A stretch of DNA of 20,436 nucleotides from an uncultured Ideonella sp. (GCA_946479475.1 CAMLGG010000071.1:1-20436), one strand, 5' to 3'; shown: positions 1-7,597, counted from the stretch's first letter. Numbers and translations are program-made. The notes: generated by a model not told the origin, from the sequence alone.

Positions 1-817
1 GCACGGCGGCGCCGAGCATCCCCTGGCGATCGACGAGTCGATGGAGCTGCTGGAAAGCCAGCAGAACGCGGTGCTGAACCTGCTGGGCCTGTCGCTCGAG
101 GACCGGCCCGCGTTCTTCCGATCGCTGTGGGCGCGGATGCGCGAGCTGCGCCTGCGCACCGGGCAGCCGCACTGGCTGCTGCTGGACGAGGCGCACCACC
201 TGCTGCGCAAGCAGGCAAGCTCCGGCGGTGATGACGCGACGGACGCGCTGGACCGCGTGATCATGGTCACGGTCCACCCGGACCTGCTGCCCGCGGACGC
301 CCTGGCGCGGGTCGACGTGATGGTGGCGGTGGGCCGCGAGGCGGCACAGACCTTGTCGCGGTTCGCGCAGGCGGCGCAACTGGCCACGGCCCTGTCCGCC
401 GACGATGCTTCGCCAGGGGCGGGCCAGGCCCTGGTCTGGATGCGCGGCCAGGCGGGGCCGGCGCGGAGGGTCGTTCTGCCGGCCAGCCGCGCCGAACACC
501 GCCGCCACATCCGCAAGTACGCGCAGGGCGAGCTGCCGGAGGACCGCAGCTTCTATTTCCGCGGGCCGGACGAGCGGCTCAACCTGCGCGCACAGAACCT
601 CTTCGTCTTCCTGCAGATCGCCGACGGTGTCGACGACGACACCTGGCTGTACCACCTTCGCCGCGGCGACTATTCGCGCTGGATGGACAGCGCGATCAAG
701 GACGAGGAACTGGGCGTCGCGGTGCGCGAGGTCGAGTCGATGCCTTCACCGGACCCTGCACGCACGCGCCAGCAGGTGCGCGAGGCGATCGAGCTCCGTT
801 ACACGCTGCCGGGCTAG
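1..817 (+). CDS. HerA-like P-loop ATPase, C-terminal part (5' end outside window)
   Basis: The reading frame is open from the window edge (codons in phase with base 2), so the N-terminus with the Walker A motif is missing. Counted from the first internal Met at base 41, residues 45-52 read WLLLDEAH. This is a hydrophobic strand ending in Asp-Glu, a Walker B motif. It is followed by a segment with a strand-like VIMVTVHPD, the pattern of DUF87/DUF853 (HerA/VirB4-like) ATPases. The tail (about residues 175-230) contains FYFRGP and NLRAQNLFVFLQIADG. I associate that tail with Burkholderiales proteins in which a HAD-type hydrolase is joined to such an ATPase, but the HAD part would lie upstream and is not visible. 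It ends in TAG 34 bases before a convergent receptor gene. Its substrate and role cannot be told from this fragment. Confidence 0.6.
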   Translation, partial: HGGAEHPLAIDESMELLESQQNAVLNLLGLSLEDRPAFFRSLWARMRELRLRTGQPHWLLLDEAHHLLRKQASSGGDDATDALDRVIMVTVHPDLLPADALARVDVMVAVGREAAQTLSRFAQAAQLATALSADDASPGAGQALVWMRGQAGPARRVVLPASRAEHRRHIRKYAQGELPEDRSFYFRGPDERLNLRAQNLFVFLQIADGVDDDTWLYHLRRGDYSRWMDSAIKDEELGVAVREVESMPSPDPARTRQQVREAIELRYTLPG

Positions 818-850
818 CGCGCGTCCCGAAGGGCGCTGGCCCGGCCGCCA

Positions 851-1819
851 TCAATCCGCCGTGATGTGGCGCTCGCGGATGAGCCTGGCGTACCGCTGGC
901 GATCGTCCGCGATCAGCTGTGCGAACTCGCGAGGGGTCGTCGCGCGGGGGACGCCACCGAGCCCGACGAAGCGGGCCTTCACGGCCTCGTCCGCCAGCAC
1001 GCCGCGAACGTCGGCCGCGATCTTGTCGACAACCTCCGCGGGCGTGTTCGCCGGCGCGAGCAGGCCGATCCAGGAGATGGCGGTGAAGCCCGGCACGGCG
1101 CCTTCGGCCAGGCTGGGCACGTCGGGAAGCGCAGGCACGCGCTTGTCGCCGGTCACGGCGAGCGCGCGCAGCCGGCCGGACTTGATCTGGCCGCTGGCCT
1201 CGAGAACGGTCATGAACGAAAGCTGCACGTGGCCCGCGATGAGGTCGGATACCGCAGGGCCGCCGCCGCGGTAGGGCACGTGCAGGATGAAGGTGCCCGT
1301 TCGGTCCTTGAACAGCTCGGCCGCCAGGTGCGGCGCACCGCCGGCGCCCGAGCTGCTGTAGCTGAGCTGCCCGGGCTGGGCCTTGGCCAGCGCGATGAAC
1401 TCGGCCGCCGAACGGGCCGGCACGGCCGGGTTCACCATCATCGCCAGCGGCAGCTCGGCGACGAGCGTGACCGGCGCAAACGCGGTGTCCGGGTTGTACG
1501 CCAGCCGGGGATAGAGGCTCGGATTGATGGACTGCGTGCCGACGTTGCCCAGCAGCAGGGTGTAGCCGTCGGGCTTGGCCTTGGCGACCATGTCGGCGCC
1601 GATCTGGCCGGCTGCGCCGCCCTTGTTCTCGACGACGACGGTCTGCCCCCAACGCTTGCCCAGTTGCTCGGCGATGATGCGGGCGCCGGTGTCGGTGCCG
1701 CCGCCCGGCGGGAAGGGCACGACCAGGGTCACGGTCCGGTTCGGGAAGCCTTGCGCCAACGATGCCGCGGCGTGCAGCGACAAGGCCAGGGCCATGAATC
1801 TCGGCAGGAGTCGGGTCAT
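851..1819 (-). CDS. Bug-family (TctC-like) periplasmic solute receptor, copy 1
   Basis: A 322-residue secreted binding protein of the Bug family, the receptor component of tripartite tricarboxylate transporters. Residues 1-23 form a signal peptide ending near LAQG. The mature start FPNRTVTLVVPFPPGGGTD is the family hallmark ligand loop. Further hallmarks are VVENKGGAAGQIGA, KPDGYTLLLGN and HVPYRGGGPAVSDLIAGHVQ. Length is normal for the family. A GGAG ribosome site seven bases before the ATG lies inside the 3' end of the upstream receptor gene, only four bases away, so the two are one transcription unit. No TctA/TctB membrane genes are in the window, so it either works with a distant transporter or acts as a sensor receptor. 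The ligand is probably a carboxylate (family knowledge); the exact compound is unknown. Confidence 0.93.
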   Translation of the reverse strand: MTRLLPRFMALALSLHAAASLAQGFPNRTVTLVVPFPPGGGTDTGARIIAEQLGKRWGQTVVVENKGGAAGQIGADMVAKAKPDGYTLLLGNVGTQSINPSLYPRLAYNPDTAFAPVTLVAELPLAMMVNPAVPARSAAEFIALAKAQPGQLSYSSSGAGGAPHLAAELFKDRTGTFILHVPYRGGGPAVSDLIAGHVQLSFMTVLEASGQIKSGRLRALAVTGDKRVPALPDVPSLAEGAVPGFTAISWIGLLAPANTPAEVVDKIAADVRGVLADEAVKARFVGLGGVPRATTPREFAQLIADDRQRYARLIRERHITAD

Positions 1820-1823
1820 GGCA

Positions 1824-2792
1824 TCACTCCGGCTGGATGTTGGCGGCCCTGATGATCCGGCCCCAGCGTTCGTACTCGGCCTGCTGGAAGCGGCCGAGCT
1901 CTTCGGGCGTCGACAGGGCGACCTCCATGCCGTTCTGGTCGACGAATCGCTTCACCCCTTCCGACGCCATCGCGTGCCGGACCAGCTCGTTGAGGCGGTG
2001 CACGACGGCCCCGGGTGTGGCGGCCGGTGCGTAGAGCGCGTTCCAGTAGCTGGCCTCGTAGCCGGGCAGCCCCGATTCGGCCAGCGTCGGCACGCCCGGC
2101 ACGAGGCGCGAACGACTCGGGCTCGTCACCCCGAGCGCCCTGAGCTTGCCCGCCTTGACCTGCGGCAGGCTCGTCGTCAGGTCCACCGTCATCAGGTCGG
2201 TCTGGCCGGAAACGAGGTCGATGACCGCGGGCGGGTTGGCCTTGTAGGGCACGTGGTTCAGCTCGATGCCGGCCATCTGCTCGAGCAGCTCGGTCGCCAC
2301 GCGCGCCGAGGAACTGCCCTCGCCATAGTTGAGCCTGCCCGGCTCCTTGCGGGCCAGCGCGATCAGCTCCTGCACGCTGTTGGCCTTCACCGAAGGATTC
2401 ACGACCAGCAGCAGGTAGCCCTTGACCAGCAGCGAGACCGGTGCGAAGTCCTTCATCGGGTCGTAGGCGATCTTCCTGAAGAGGTGCGGGTTGGCGGCCT
2501 GGGTCGTGTTCGTGGTCATGAACAGCGTGTAGCCGTCGGGTGCCGAGCGGGCGACGGCCTGCGCCGCGATGCCGCCGGAGGCTCCCGCCTTGCTGTCGAC
2601 GATCACCGGCTGGCCGGTCTCGCGGGTGATCTCGGCGCCCATGGCCCGCGCCAGCCCATCGGTGGTGCTGCCCGGGCTCGAGCCGATGACGATGGTGATC
2701 GGCCTGGCGGGGTAGGCCTGGGCGTTGGCGGCCAGCGCCGAGCCGGCGCAAAGCACGGCGGCGAATGCCTGTCTCGCGATTCGTTCGAACAT
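1824..2792 (-). CDS. Bug-family (TctC-like) periplasmic solute receptor, copy 2
   Basis: A 322-residue receptor of the same family as its downstream neighbour but well diverged, so this is not a recent duplication. The signal peptide covers residues 1-25 (cleavage after ANAQA). The mature protein starts YPARPITIVIGSSPGSTTD. The ligand loop has SSPGS where the neighbour has PFPPGGG, which suggests a different ligand. Other family signatures are VIVDSKAGASGGIAAQ, APDGYTLFMTTN, HVPYKANPPAVIDLVSGQ and GVPTLAESG. A GGAG ribosome site sits five bases before the ATG. It lies 39 bases downstream of the dehydrogenase gene and 4 bases upstream of the second receptor, so it is the middle gene of a three-gene operon. 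Confidence 0.92.
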   Translation of the reverse strand: MFERIARQAFAAVLCAGSALAANAQAYPARPITIVIGSSPGSTTDGLARAMGAEITRETGQPVIVDSKAGASGGIAAQAVARSAPDGYTLFMTTNTTQAANPHLFRKIAYDPMKDFAPVSLLVKGYLLLVVNPSVKANSVQELIALARKEPGRLNYGEGSSSARVATELLEQMAGIELNHVPYKANPPAVIDLVSGQTDLMTVDLTTSLPQVKAGKLRALGVTSPSRSRLVPGVPTLAESGLPGYEASYWNALYAPAATPGAVVHRLNELVRHAMASEGVKRFVDQNGMEVALSTPEELGRFQQAEYERWGRIIRAANIQPE

Positions 2793-2831
2793 GGTGTCTC
2801 CGGTGTGGGGATGTCGCTGCGGAGCGGCGGC

Positions 2832-3785
2832 TCAGGTGGTCAGGCTCATCCGGGGTCGCTGGCCGGCCAGGGCCTGCGCCAGGCTGTCCAGGACCATGTC
2901 GGCCATGGCGGCCCGCGTCTCCCAGGTGGCGCTGGCGCGATGGGCCTGCAGCGTCACGCGATCGGACGAGCGCAAGGTCGGCGGGACGCGGGGCTCGTCG
3001 ACGAAGACGTCGAGGCCGGCCCCGGCGATGCGTCCCTGGGCCACCGCGGTCACCAGGTCGGGTTCGTTGACGAGCCGCCCGCGCGCCACGTTGACGAGGA
3101 AGCCTCGCGGACCGAGCGCTTCCAGCACACGCGCGTCGACGATGCCCTCGGCCTTGTCGGCGGCGGCACAGAGCACCAGCGCATCCGACTGGCGGGCGAG
3201 TTCAACGAGGTCGGCGTCGAAGCGGTAGGGCAGGTCGGGCATCGGCTTCAGGTCGGTGTAGGCGATGGCGCAACCGAAGGCGGCCGCACGCGTGGCGACG
3301 GCCCTTCCGACACGCCCCATCCCGACGATGCCCACCCGCATGCCGCTGAACCTGCGTGCCAGCGGTATCGCGCCGGGCTGGGGATGGAGCTCCCACTGGC
3401 CGTCCCTGACGAAGCGATCGCCGGCACACAGCCCGCGGCAGGCCGCGATCAGCAGGCCGAGCGCCAGGTCGGCGACGTCCTCGGTCAACGCGCCCAGCGT
3501 GGCCGTGACTGCAAGACCTCGCTCGCGGCAGTAGGCCAGGTCGACCGCATCGGTGCCGACGCCGTTGATGGCCACCACCTTCAGAGCAGGCAGGCGTTCG
3601 AGCATCGTGCGCGAGATGCCGGTGTGGCCGCCGGTGATCACCGCGTCGATGGCCTGCGCATTCGCGCGCATCCAGGCTTCGTGGTCGCTGATCTCGAACC
3701 ATCGGTGCACCTCGTAGAGCTGCGCCAGCCGTTCATTGGCCTGGGGGATGAGGATGGGGTTGAGCTGGAGGATCCGGGGCTTCAT
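2832..3785 (-). CDS. D-isomer-specific 2-hydroxyacid dehydrogenase (NAD(P)-dependent)
   Basis: A 317-residue cytoplasmic enzyme that interconverts a D-2-hydroxyacid and a 2-oxoacid. The Rossmann dinucleotide motif GMGRVG is at residues 155-160. The catalytic set is present: Arg235 in VARGRLVNE, Glu264 in VFVDEP, and His282 in LQAHRASAT, the acid-base His that pairs with the Glu. The N-terminal half has TGGHTGISRTMLERLPALKVV and the GVGTDAVDL turn typical of glyoxylate/hydroxypyruvate-reductase-like members. Asp178 (AYTDLK) at the end of the second Rossmann strand favours NADH (inference). It is the first gene of the operon with the two Bug receptors, suggesting that it acts on the acid they bind. 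No clear Shine-Dalgarno precedes the ATG; the predicted leader is only about 22 bases. Confidence 0.92.
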   Translation of the reverse strand: MKPRILQLNPILIPQANERLAQLYEVHRWFEISDHEAWMRANAQAIDAVITGGHTGISRTMLERLPALKVVAINGVGTDAVDLAYCRERGLAVTATLGALTEDVADLALGLLIAACRGLCAGDRFVRDGQWELHPQPGAIPLARRFSGMRVGIVGMGRVGRAVATRAAAFGCAIAYTDLKPMPDLPYRFDADLVELARQSDALVLCAAADKAEGIVDARVLEALGPRGFLVNVARGRLVNEPDLVTAVAQGRIAGAGLDVFVDEPRVPPTLRSSDRVTLQAHRASATWETRAAMADMVLDSLAQALAGQRPRMSLTT

Positions 3786-3814
3786 GTCGTCGGTGCGTCG
3801 ATCAGGTGCAGCGG

Positions 3815-3858
3815 ATGCTAGATTTGCATTGACTGGACGGTCAATCTTGATCTACAAA
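3815..3858. promoter_or_regulatory. Divergent promoter pair centred on a 36-bp dyad
   Basis: Bases 3819-3854 form a dyad centred between 3836 and 3837: TAGAT, four unmatched bases, ATTGAC, six bases, GTCAAT, four bases, ATCTA. Twelve of 18 base pairs match. Both -35 boxes lie inside it. On the plus strand TTGACT (3829-3834) is followed after 18 bases by TACAAA (3853-3858). On the minus strand TTGACC (3844-3839) is followed after 18 bases by TAGCAT (3820-3815). The -35 boxes are four bases apart. A second inverted repeat, TTGAT-N7-ATCAA, lies at 3847-3863. One regulator bound here could control both directions. Confidence 0.6.
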
Positions 3859-3893
3859 ATCAACGTCACTGCCCACAGGATCGATTCCCTCCC

Positions 3894-5069
3894 ATGGCCA
3901 CTTGGATCTCGATGGAAGAGGCCTGCCGCCTGCTCGGCGTGCGCACCCAGACCCTCTACGCCTACGCCAGCCGCGGCAAGGTCGAGGTCGCGCCCGACCC
4001 GCAGGACAGCCGCCGCAGCCTTTACCGCGCGGAAGACGTGCGTGCGCTCGTCAAGCGCAAGCAGGACGGCCGCAAGCCGGCCACGCTGGCGAGCAACGCC
4101 ATGTTCGGCTCCGAGCCGAGCATCCCGACGGCGATCTGCACCTTCGTGCGCGGGCGCCCCTGCTACCGTGGGCAGGACGCGGTCGAGCTCGCGCAGTCGG
4201 CCACGTTGGAGGAGGTGACGCGCCTGCTGTGGAACACCGGGCAGCCGGTCCGGTTCGGTGCGGCCGAGGCCGCCGCAGTCGATCGGCAGCCCGGTCGCGT
4301 GAGCGCCTTCCGGCTGCTGGCCACCCTCGCGGCCACCGGCCATTCGACCCGCGGCCGCGTCGAGCGCGTGCTTCACGAAGAGGCCCAGGGCCTGGTCGGG
4401 CAGCTGGCCTGCGCCTTCGGCGCGTCGCGTCAGGCCGATTCGCCGCTGCACCTGAGGTTCGCCAAGGGCTGGGGCCTGAGCGTTCGGGCGGCCGAGCTGC
4501 TGCGCAGGGCGATGGTCCTGCTCGCCGACCATGAACTGACGAGCTCGGCCTTCACGACGCGCATCGCGGCGTCCACCGGCGCTTCGCTGCCGGCCTGCCT
4601 GCTCGCCGGCCTGGCGACCTTTTCCGGGCCCTTGCACGGCGACGCATCCGGGCGCGTGCGCTCGCTGCTGGAGGAGGTCGACCGGCTGGGGCACGACGTC
4701 GTGGTGGAGCGCTACCTCGCGGCGGGCCAGGCCATTCCCGGCTTCGGCCACCACCTGTATCCCGATGGCGACCCGCGCGCGGCGGCTCTTCTGGAGCACT
4801 TCGAGCCGCCCAGGGCCATCGATCAGTTCATGGCCCGGGTCGAGGCCCTGACGGGTCTGAAGCCGAACATCGACCTGGTGCTGGCGGCGATGGTGGCGCG
4901 CCACCGGCTTCAGGGGGATGCCGCCTTCGCCATGTTCGCCACGGCGCGAAGCACCGGCCTGATGGCGCACGCCATGGAGCAGCTCTCGGAGCCCCAGGTG
5001 ATCCGGCCGCGCGGCCGCTACACCGGCCCGGTGCCGCAGGGCACTCCGGCGGCCAGGGCGATTCGCTGA
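3894..5069 (+). CDS. Citrate synthase-like enzyme with N-terminal helix-turn-helix domain
   Basis: A 391-residue fusion protein. Residues 4-55 form a MerR/excisionase-type helix-turn-helix (MEEACRLLGV, QTLYAYASRGKV, then a wing with DSRRSLYRAEDV). Residues 75-391 form a citrate synthase fold. All three catalytic positions known from citrate synthase appear present: His213 in ADHELTSSAF, His286 in GFGHHLYPDGDPRA, and Asp327 in NIDLVL. The substrate loop GPLHGD (His249) replaces the usual HGGA. The C-terminal RPRGRYTGP supplies the usual Arg. It is therefore probably catalytically active as well as able to bind DNA (inference). The ATG has a weak AGGA 13 bases upstream. It is divergent from the dehydrogenase/Bug operon over a shared dyad, the arrangement of a local regulator and its target. 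Acceptor substrate (oxaloacetate or another 2-oxoacid) is unknown. Confidence 0.88.
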   Translation: MATWISMEEACRLLGVRTQTLYAYASRGKVEVAPDPQDSRRSLYRAEDVRALVKRKQDGRKPATLASNAMFGSEPSIPTAICTFVRGRPCYRGQDAVELAQSATLEEVTRLLWNTGQPVRFGAAEAAAVDRQPGRVSAFRLLATLAATGHSTRGRVERVLHEEAQGLVGQLACAFGASRQADSPLHLRFAKGWGLSVRAAELLRRAMVLLADHELTSSAFTTRIAASTGASLPACLLAGLATFSGPLHGDASGRVRSLLEEVDRLGHDVVVERYLAAGQAIPGFGHHLYPDGDPRAAALLEHFEPPRAIDQFMARVEALTGLKPNIDLVLAAMVARHRLQGDAAFAMFATARSTGLMAHAMEQLSEPQVIRPRGRYTGPVPQGTPAARAIR

Positions 5070-5081
5070 AGCGCCGCCTGC

Positions 5082-5348
5082 TCAGGGTGGCGGCGTCTCG
5101 AGCCGGCCCCGGCGCTTCTTCTCGGCCAGGCGCTGGTCGACCTCGCACTTCAGGACCATCCGCCGCCACTCGTAGTAAAGCAGCACGGACACCGTCGCCG
5201 TGTCGAGGACGCGGCGTTCGACGCTCACGTCCTGGCCCTGCGCCGCCATGCCTGCGTAGAGGTTCCTCAACGCCTGCTTGCGTCGGTGGGCCTGGGCCAG
5301 CAGGGCGTCTATCCTGGCCAGCTTCGAATGATCGCTCGTCGCTTCCAT
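5082..5348 (-). CDS. Small conserved-looking protein of unknown function
   Basis: An 88-residue soluble protein that I do not recognise. It is mostly predicted helix and rich in Arg, Lys and Glu: residues 11-32 (ARIDALLAQAHRRKQALRNL) and 55-81 (LLYYEWRRMVLKCEVDQRLAEKKRR) look like two amphipathic helices, with a charged basic end and a PPP tail. The ATG at 5348 is preceded by GGA nine bases away. A TTG start at 5369 would add seven residues and has AGGA 13 bases upstream. It converges on the citrate synthase-like gene with a 12-base gap. Codon use matches its neighbours, which supports a real gene, but the function is unknown. Confidence 0.55.
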   Translation of the reverse strand: MEATSDHSKLARIDALLAQAHRRKQALRNLYAGMAAQGQDVSVERRVLDTATVSVLLYYEWRRMVLKCEVDQRLAEKKRRGRLETPPP

Positions 5349-5470
5349 GGCTGGAGTTCCGTCGGTCAAGTGGCGATTGCGATCCTAGCGGCTCGAGGGT
5401 CGAGGCGCTGTCACCGGTTGCGACCTGTGCTGCCTGCCAGGGCGGTCAGCGCCCGACATCCCCAATTCGT

Positions 5471-5495
5471 GCGACGCGTCGCCCCCGTTCGGGGG
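5471..5495. repeat. 12-bp perfect palindrome next to a G/C hairpin
   Basis: GCGACGCGTCGC at 5471-5482 is its own reverse complement. Directly after it, CCCCC-GTTC-GGGGG (5482-5495) can form a hairpin. They lie in the 204-base gap between a minus-strand small gene and the plus-strand small membrane protein gene, 58 bases before the latter's ATG. No U-rich tract follows, so it is not a simple terminator. It could be a protein-binding site or a repeat-family member. Confidence 0.3.
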
Positions 5496-5552
5496 AGATA
5501 CAGAAGCTGCGCCTGCGCCAACAATGGCGCGATCAGAAGTCACCGTTCCGAC

Positions 5553-5840
5553 ATGCGCCTGCTGTTCCTCGACCGCCCCACCAGCCGTATCACCGCGCGG
5601 CAGTGGCTCATGATCGCGCTGTTGCTGGCTGCGCTCGAGGCGGCAGGCTTCGCCTGGTACATGATGCGGCCCGCCGAGCGGGGCCTTTCCCTCGGCATGT
5701 CCACGCCTCACGAGCAATGCGTTGCACGCGGCGTGGCCCAGTTCGAGGTGCGGCGCGAATGGCCGCGCACGCTGGATGGCCGCGACGCCGGCACGCTGAT
5801 CGAGTCGCGCTGCACGCTGGACCCGGCTTCCTTCCAGTAG
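5553..5840 (+). CDS. Small single-pass membrane protein, unknown function
   Basis: A 95-residue protein with one strong membrane segment at about residues 16-38 (QWLMIALLLAALEAAGFAWYMM) and a short basic N-terminus, predicting N-in, C-out topology. The outer part of about 57 residues holds two cysteines (Cys56 and Cys87) that could form a disulfide in the periplasm. The frame is open much further upstream, but ATG 5553 is where protein-like sequence begins. The Shine-Dalgarno is weak. It ends 22 bases before the convergent potF-like gene. I do not recognise the family; hydrophobicity and codon use support it being real. Confidence 0.55.
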   Translation: MRLLFLDRPTSRITARQWLMIALLLAALEAAGFAWYMMRPAERGLSLGMSTPHEQCVARGVAQFEVRREWPRTLDGRDAGTLIESRCTLDPASFQ

Positions 5841-5862
5841 CGCTCGATAGAGCTCGCGGCCT

Positions 5863-6990
5863 TCATCGCCCCGCCTTGAAGGCGGTGAAGATGCGGGTCT
5901 GCACCCGGCGGATGTCCTGCGGGACCGAATCCGGTGCCGTCATGCCCGCCATCTCGTCCGCCGTCAGGAAGATCGTCTTGTTGGCCGCCACGTCCGGCTT
6001 CACGTAGGGCAGCGAGGCCTTGTTGGGATTGGCGTAGAAGACCTTGTTGGTCAGGCTCGCATGCACCTCGGGCCGCAGGATGTAGTTGATGAAAAGGTGG
6101 GCGTTGCGCGGGTGCTTCGCATCGGCCGGGATGGCCATGGTGTCGAAGAAGAGCGTCGCGCCGTGGCGCGGCACCAGGGCCTCGATCACCTCGCCCGTCC
6201 CGCTCTCGACGGCGCGCGAGCGCGCGATGTTGATGTCGCCCGAATACCCCATCACTGCGCACAGCGAGCCATTGGCCAGGTCGTTGATGTAGCCCGACGA
6301 GGAGAAGCGCGTCACGTAGGGCCGCACCTTCTTCAGCACGGCCGCGGCGGCTTCGTAGTCGGCGGCCACGCGGCTGTAGCCGGGCTTGCCGGCGTAGAGC
6401 ATCGCCACCGGCAGCACCTCCGAAGGCGAATCGAGGAAGTTGATGCCGCAGCTCTTGAGCTTGCCGGCGTGGCGCGGGTCGAAGATCAGGTCCCAGGGAT
6501 TGGCCGGCAGCGGCCCGCCCAGGGCCTTTTCCACCTTGGGTCGGTTGATCCCCACCGTCACGTAGCCCCAGAGCCAGTCGACCAGGTACTGGTTGCCCGG
6601 GTCCACCTTGGCCAGCTGGCCCAGCAAGGCCGGATCGAGGTTGCCCCAGTTCGAAAGCAGGGAGCGATCCAGCTTGCGGAACAGGCCGGCCTCGATCTGC
6701 TGCTTGGCGAAGTGGGCGCTGGGCACGACGATGTCGTAGCCGCTGCGGCCGGCCACCAGCTTGGCATGCAGGATCTCGTTGGCGTCGTAGTTGTCGTAGT
6801 GCACGACGATGCCGGTCTCGCGCTCGAAGTTCTTCAGCGTGTCGTCGGCGATGTAGTCCGACCAGTTGTAGACGTTGAGGACCTTCGGCTCCGGCGCCTC
6901 GGCGCCGTGGGCCGGCGGGGCGTGCAGATACAGCAGGATGCCGACGATGGCCGCGACGATGGCCACGGCGAAATGGCGGGCGTATCGCAT
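5863..6990 (-). CDS. PotF/SpuD-like periplasmic polyamine-binding protein
   Basis: A 375-residue ABC-transporter receptor for polyamines. The N-terminal 30 residues are a hydrophobic signal segment (AVAIVAAIVGILLYLHA) ending near AHGAEA. The mature protein opens with VLNVYNWSDYIADDTLKNFERETGI, the family signature, followed by YDNYDANEILHAKL and SGYDIVVPS. Later come GSLCAVMGYSGD, FFDTMAIPADAKHPRNAHLFINYILRPEV and an NKVFYANPN stretch, all usual for PotF/PotD proteins. The start at 6990 has a good GGAGAGGA ribosome site; the frame upstream to 7566 is spurious. No permease or ATPase genes (PotGHI-like) are near, so this is an orphan receptor. Putrescine or spermidine is likely by family, not proven. 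Confidence 0.93.
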   Translation of the reverse strand: MRYARHFAVAIVAAIVGILLYLHAPPAHGAEAPEPKVLNVYNWSDYIADDTLKNFERETGIVVHYDNYDANEILHAKLVAGRSGYDIVVPSAHFAKQQIEAGLFRKLDRSLLSNWGNLDPALLGQLAKVDPGNQYLVDWLWGYVTVGINRPKVEKALGGPLPANPWDLIFDPRHAGKLKSCGINFLDSPSEVLPVAMLYAGKPGYSRVAADYEAAAAVLKKVRPYVTRFSSSGYINDLANGSLCAVMGYSGDINIARSRAVESGTGEVIEALVPRHGATLFFDTMAIPADAKHPRNAHLFINYILRPEVHASLTNKVFYANPNKASLPYVKPDVAANKTIFLTADEMAGMTAPDSVPQDIRRVQTRIFTAFKAGR

Positions 6991-7162
6991 GACGGGTCCT
7001 CTCCAGGCAGCCGTTGTCCTGGACTTGGGCCCCGCGCGCGGCGGAAAAGTTCCGGCGCGATGCAGCCTGTCCCGCCGCCTCGACGCCCTGTCGCACGAGG
7101 CGTGACTTCCGTCGGCCGCTGGCCAGACTGGCGCCTTCACACCTCGAAGCAAGGAGCTCGTC

Positions 7163-7543
7163 ATGTCCCGCATCTCCATGGCCCTGGCCGCCGCCTGTCT
7201 TGCCGCCTCCGCACTGCCGATGACGGCCAGCGCCGCCGACGAAAGCGCCCAGCAGGTCGACATCCGCGGCCATGGCGCCTCGATCCTCCGCAGCGACGAG
7301 TTCGAGGCGATGCGTGGCGAGTACCTGCTCTCCAATGGCGGCCGGCTCTGGATCGAGGGAGGCCGCACGCGGCCCACCGTGACCATCAACGACCGGACGC
7401 CGGTGCTCCTCGCGAGCACCGGACCCCACCGCTTCGCCAGCGTCGACGGGCGGCTGCAGCTGGAGTTGCATGCCCACGACAACGGCAGCATCGACGGCCT
7501 CACGCTGACCACCGGCAGCCGGATCGTAGTCGCCCGTCGCTGA
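7163..7543 (+). CDS. Small exported protein of unknown function
   Basis: A 126-residue protein with a clear signal peptide (residues 1-24, ISMALAAACLAASALPMTASA) and a mature domain of about 100 residues with no cysteine. The mature part looks beta-rich: YLLSNGGRLWIEGG, PTVTINDRTPVLLAS, GRLQLELHAHDNGSIDGLTLTTG. A strong AAGGAG ribosome site lies six bases before the ATG. It is divergent from the potF-like gene (172-base gap) and followed 54 bases later by a TPR gene on the same strand. I do not recognise the family; it is probably periplasmic. Confidence 0.7.
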   Translation: MSRISMALAAACLAASALPMTASAADESAQQVDIRGHGASILRSDEFEAMRGEYLLSNGGRLWIEGGRTRPTVTINDRTPVLLASTGPHRFASVDGRLQLELHAHDNGSIDGLTLTTGSRIVVARR

Positions 7544-7597
7544 ACCCCGGCGGGCCATCTCGGCACTCACCGGGGCAGATGCTCCAGGAGGCAAGAG

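Noticed and set aside
818..850. Terminator between the ATPase and Bug receptor genes
   Set aside because: A short GC stem (CCC-GAA-GGG) exists but lacks a U-tract on either strand.
1575..3821. 748-codon plus-strand open frame over the receptors and dehydrogenase
   Set aside because: Antisense to three well-supported genes; composition dominated by Arg, Gly, Asp and His with no domain.
6991..7566. N-terminal extension of the PotF-like gene to 567 residues
   Set aside because: A signal peptide and strong ribosome site define the start at 6990; the extension overlaps the divergent exported-protein gene and is low complexity.
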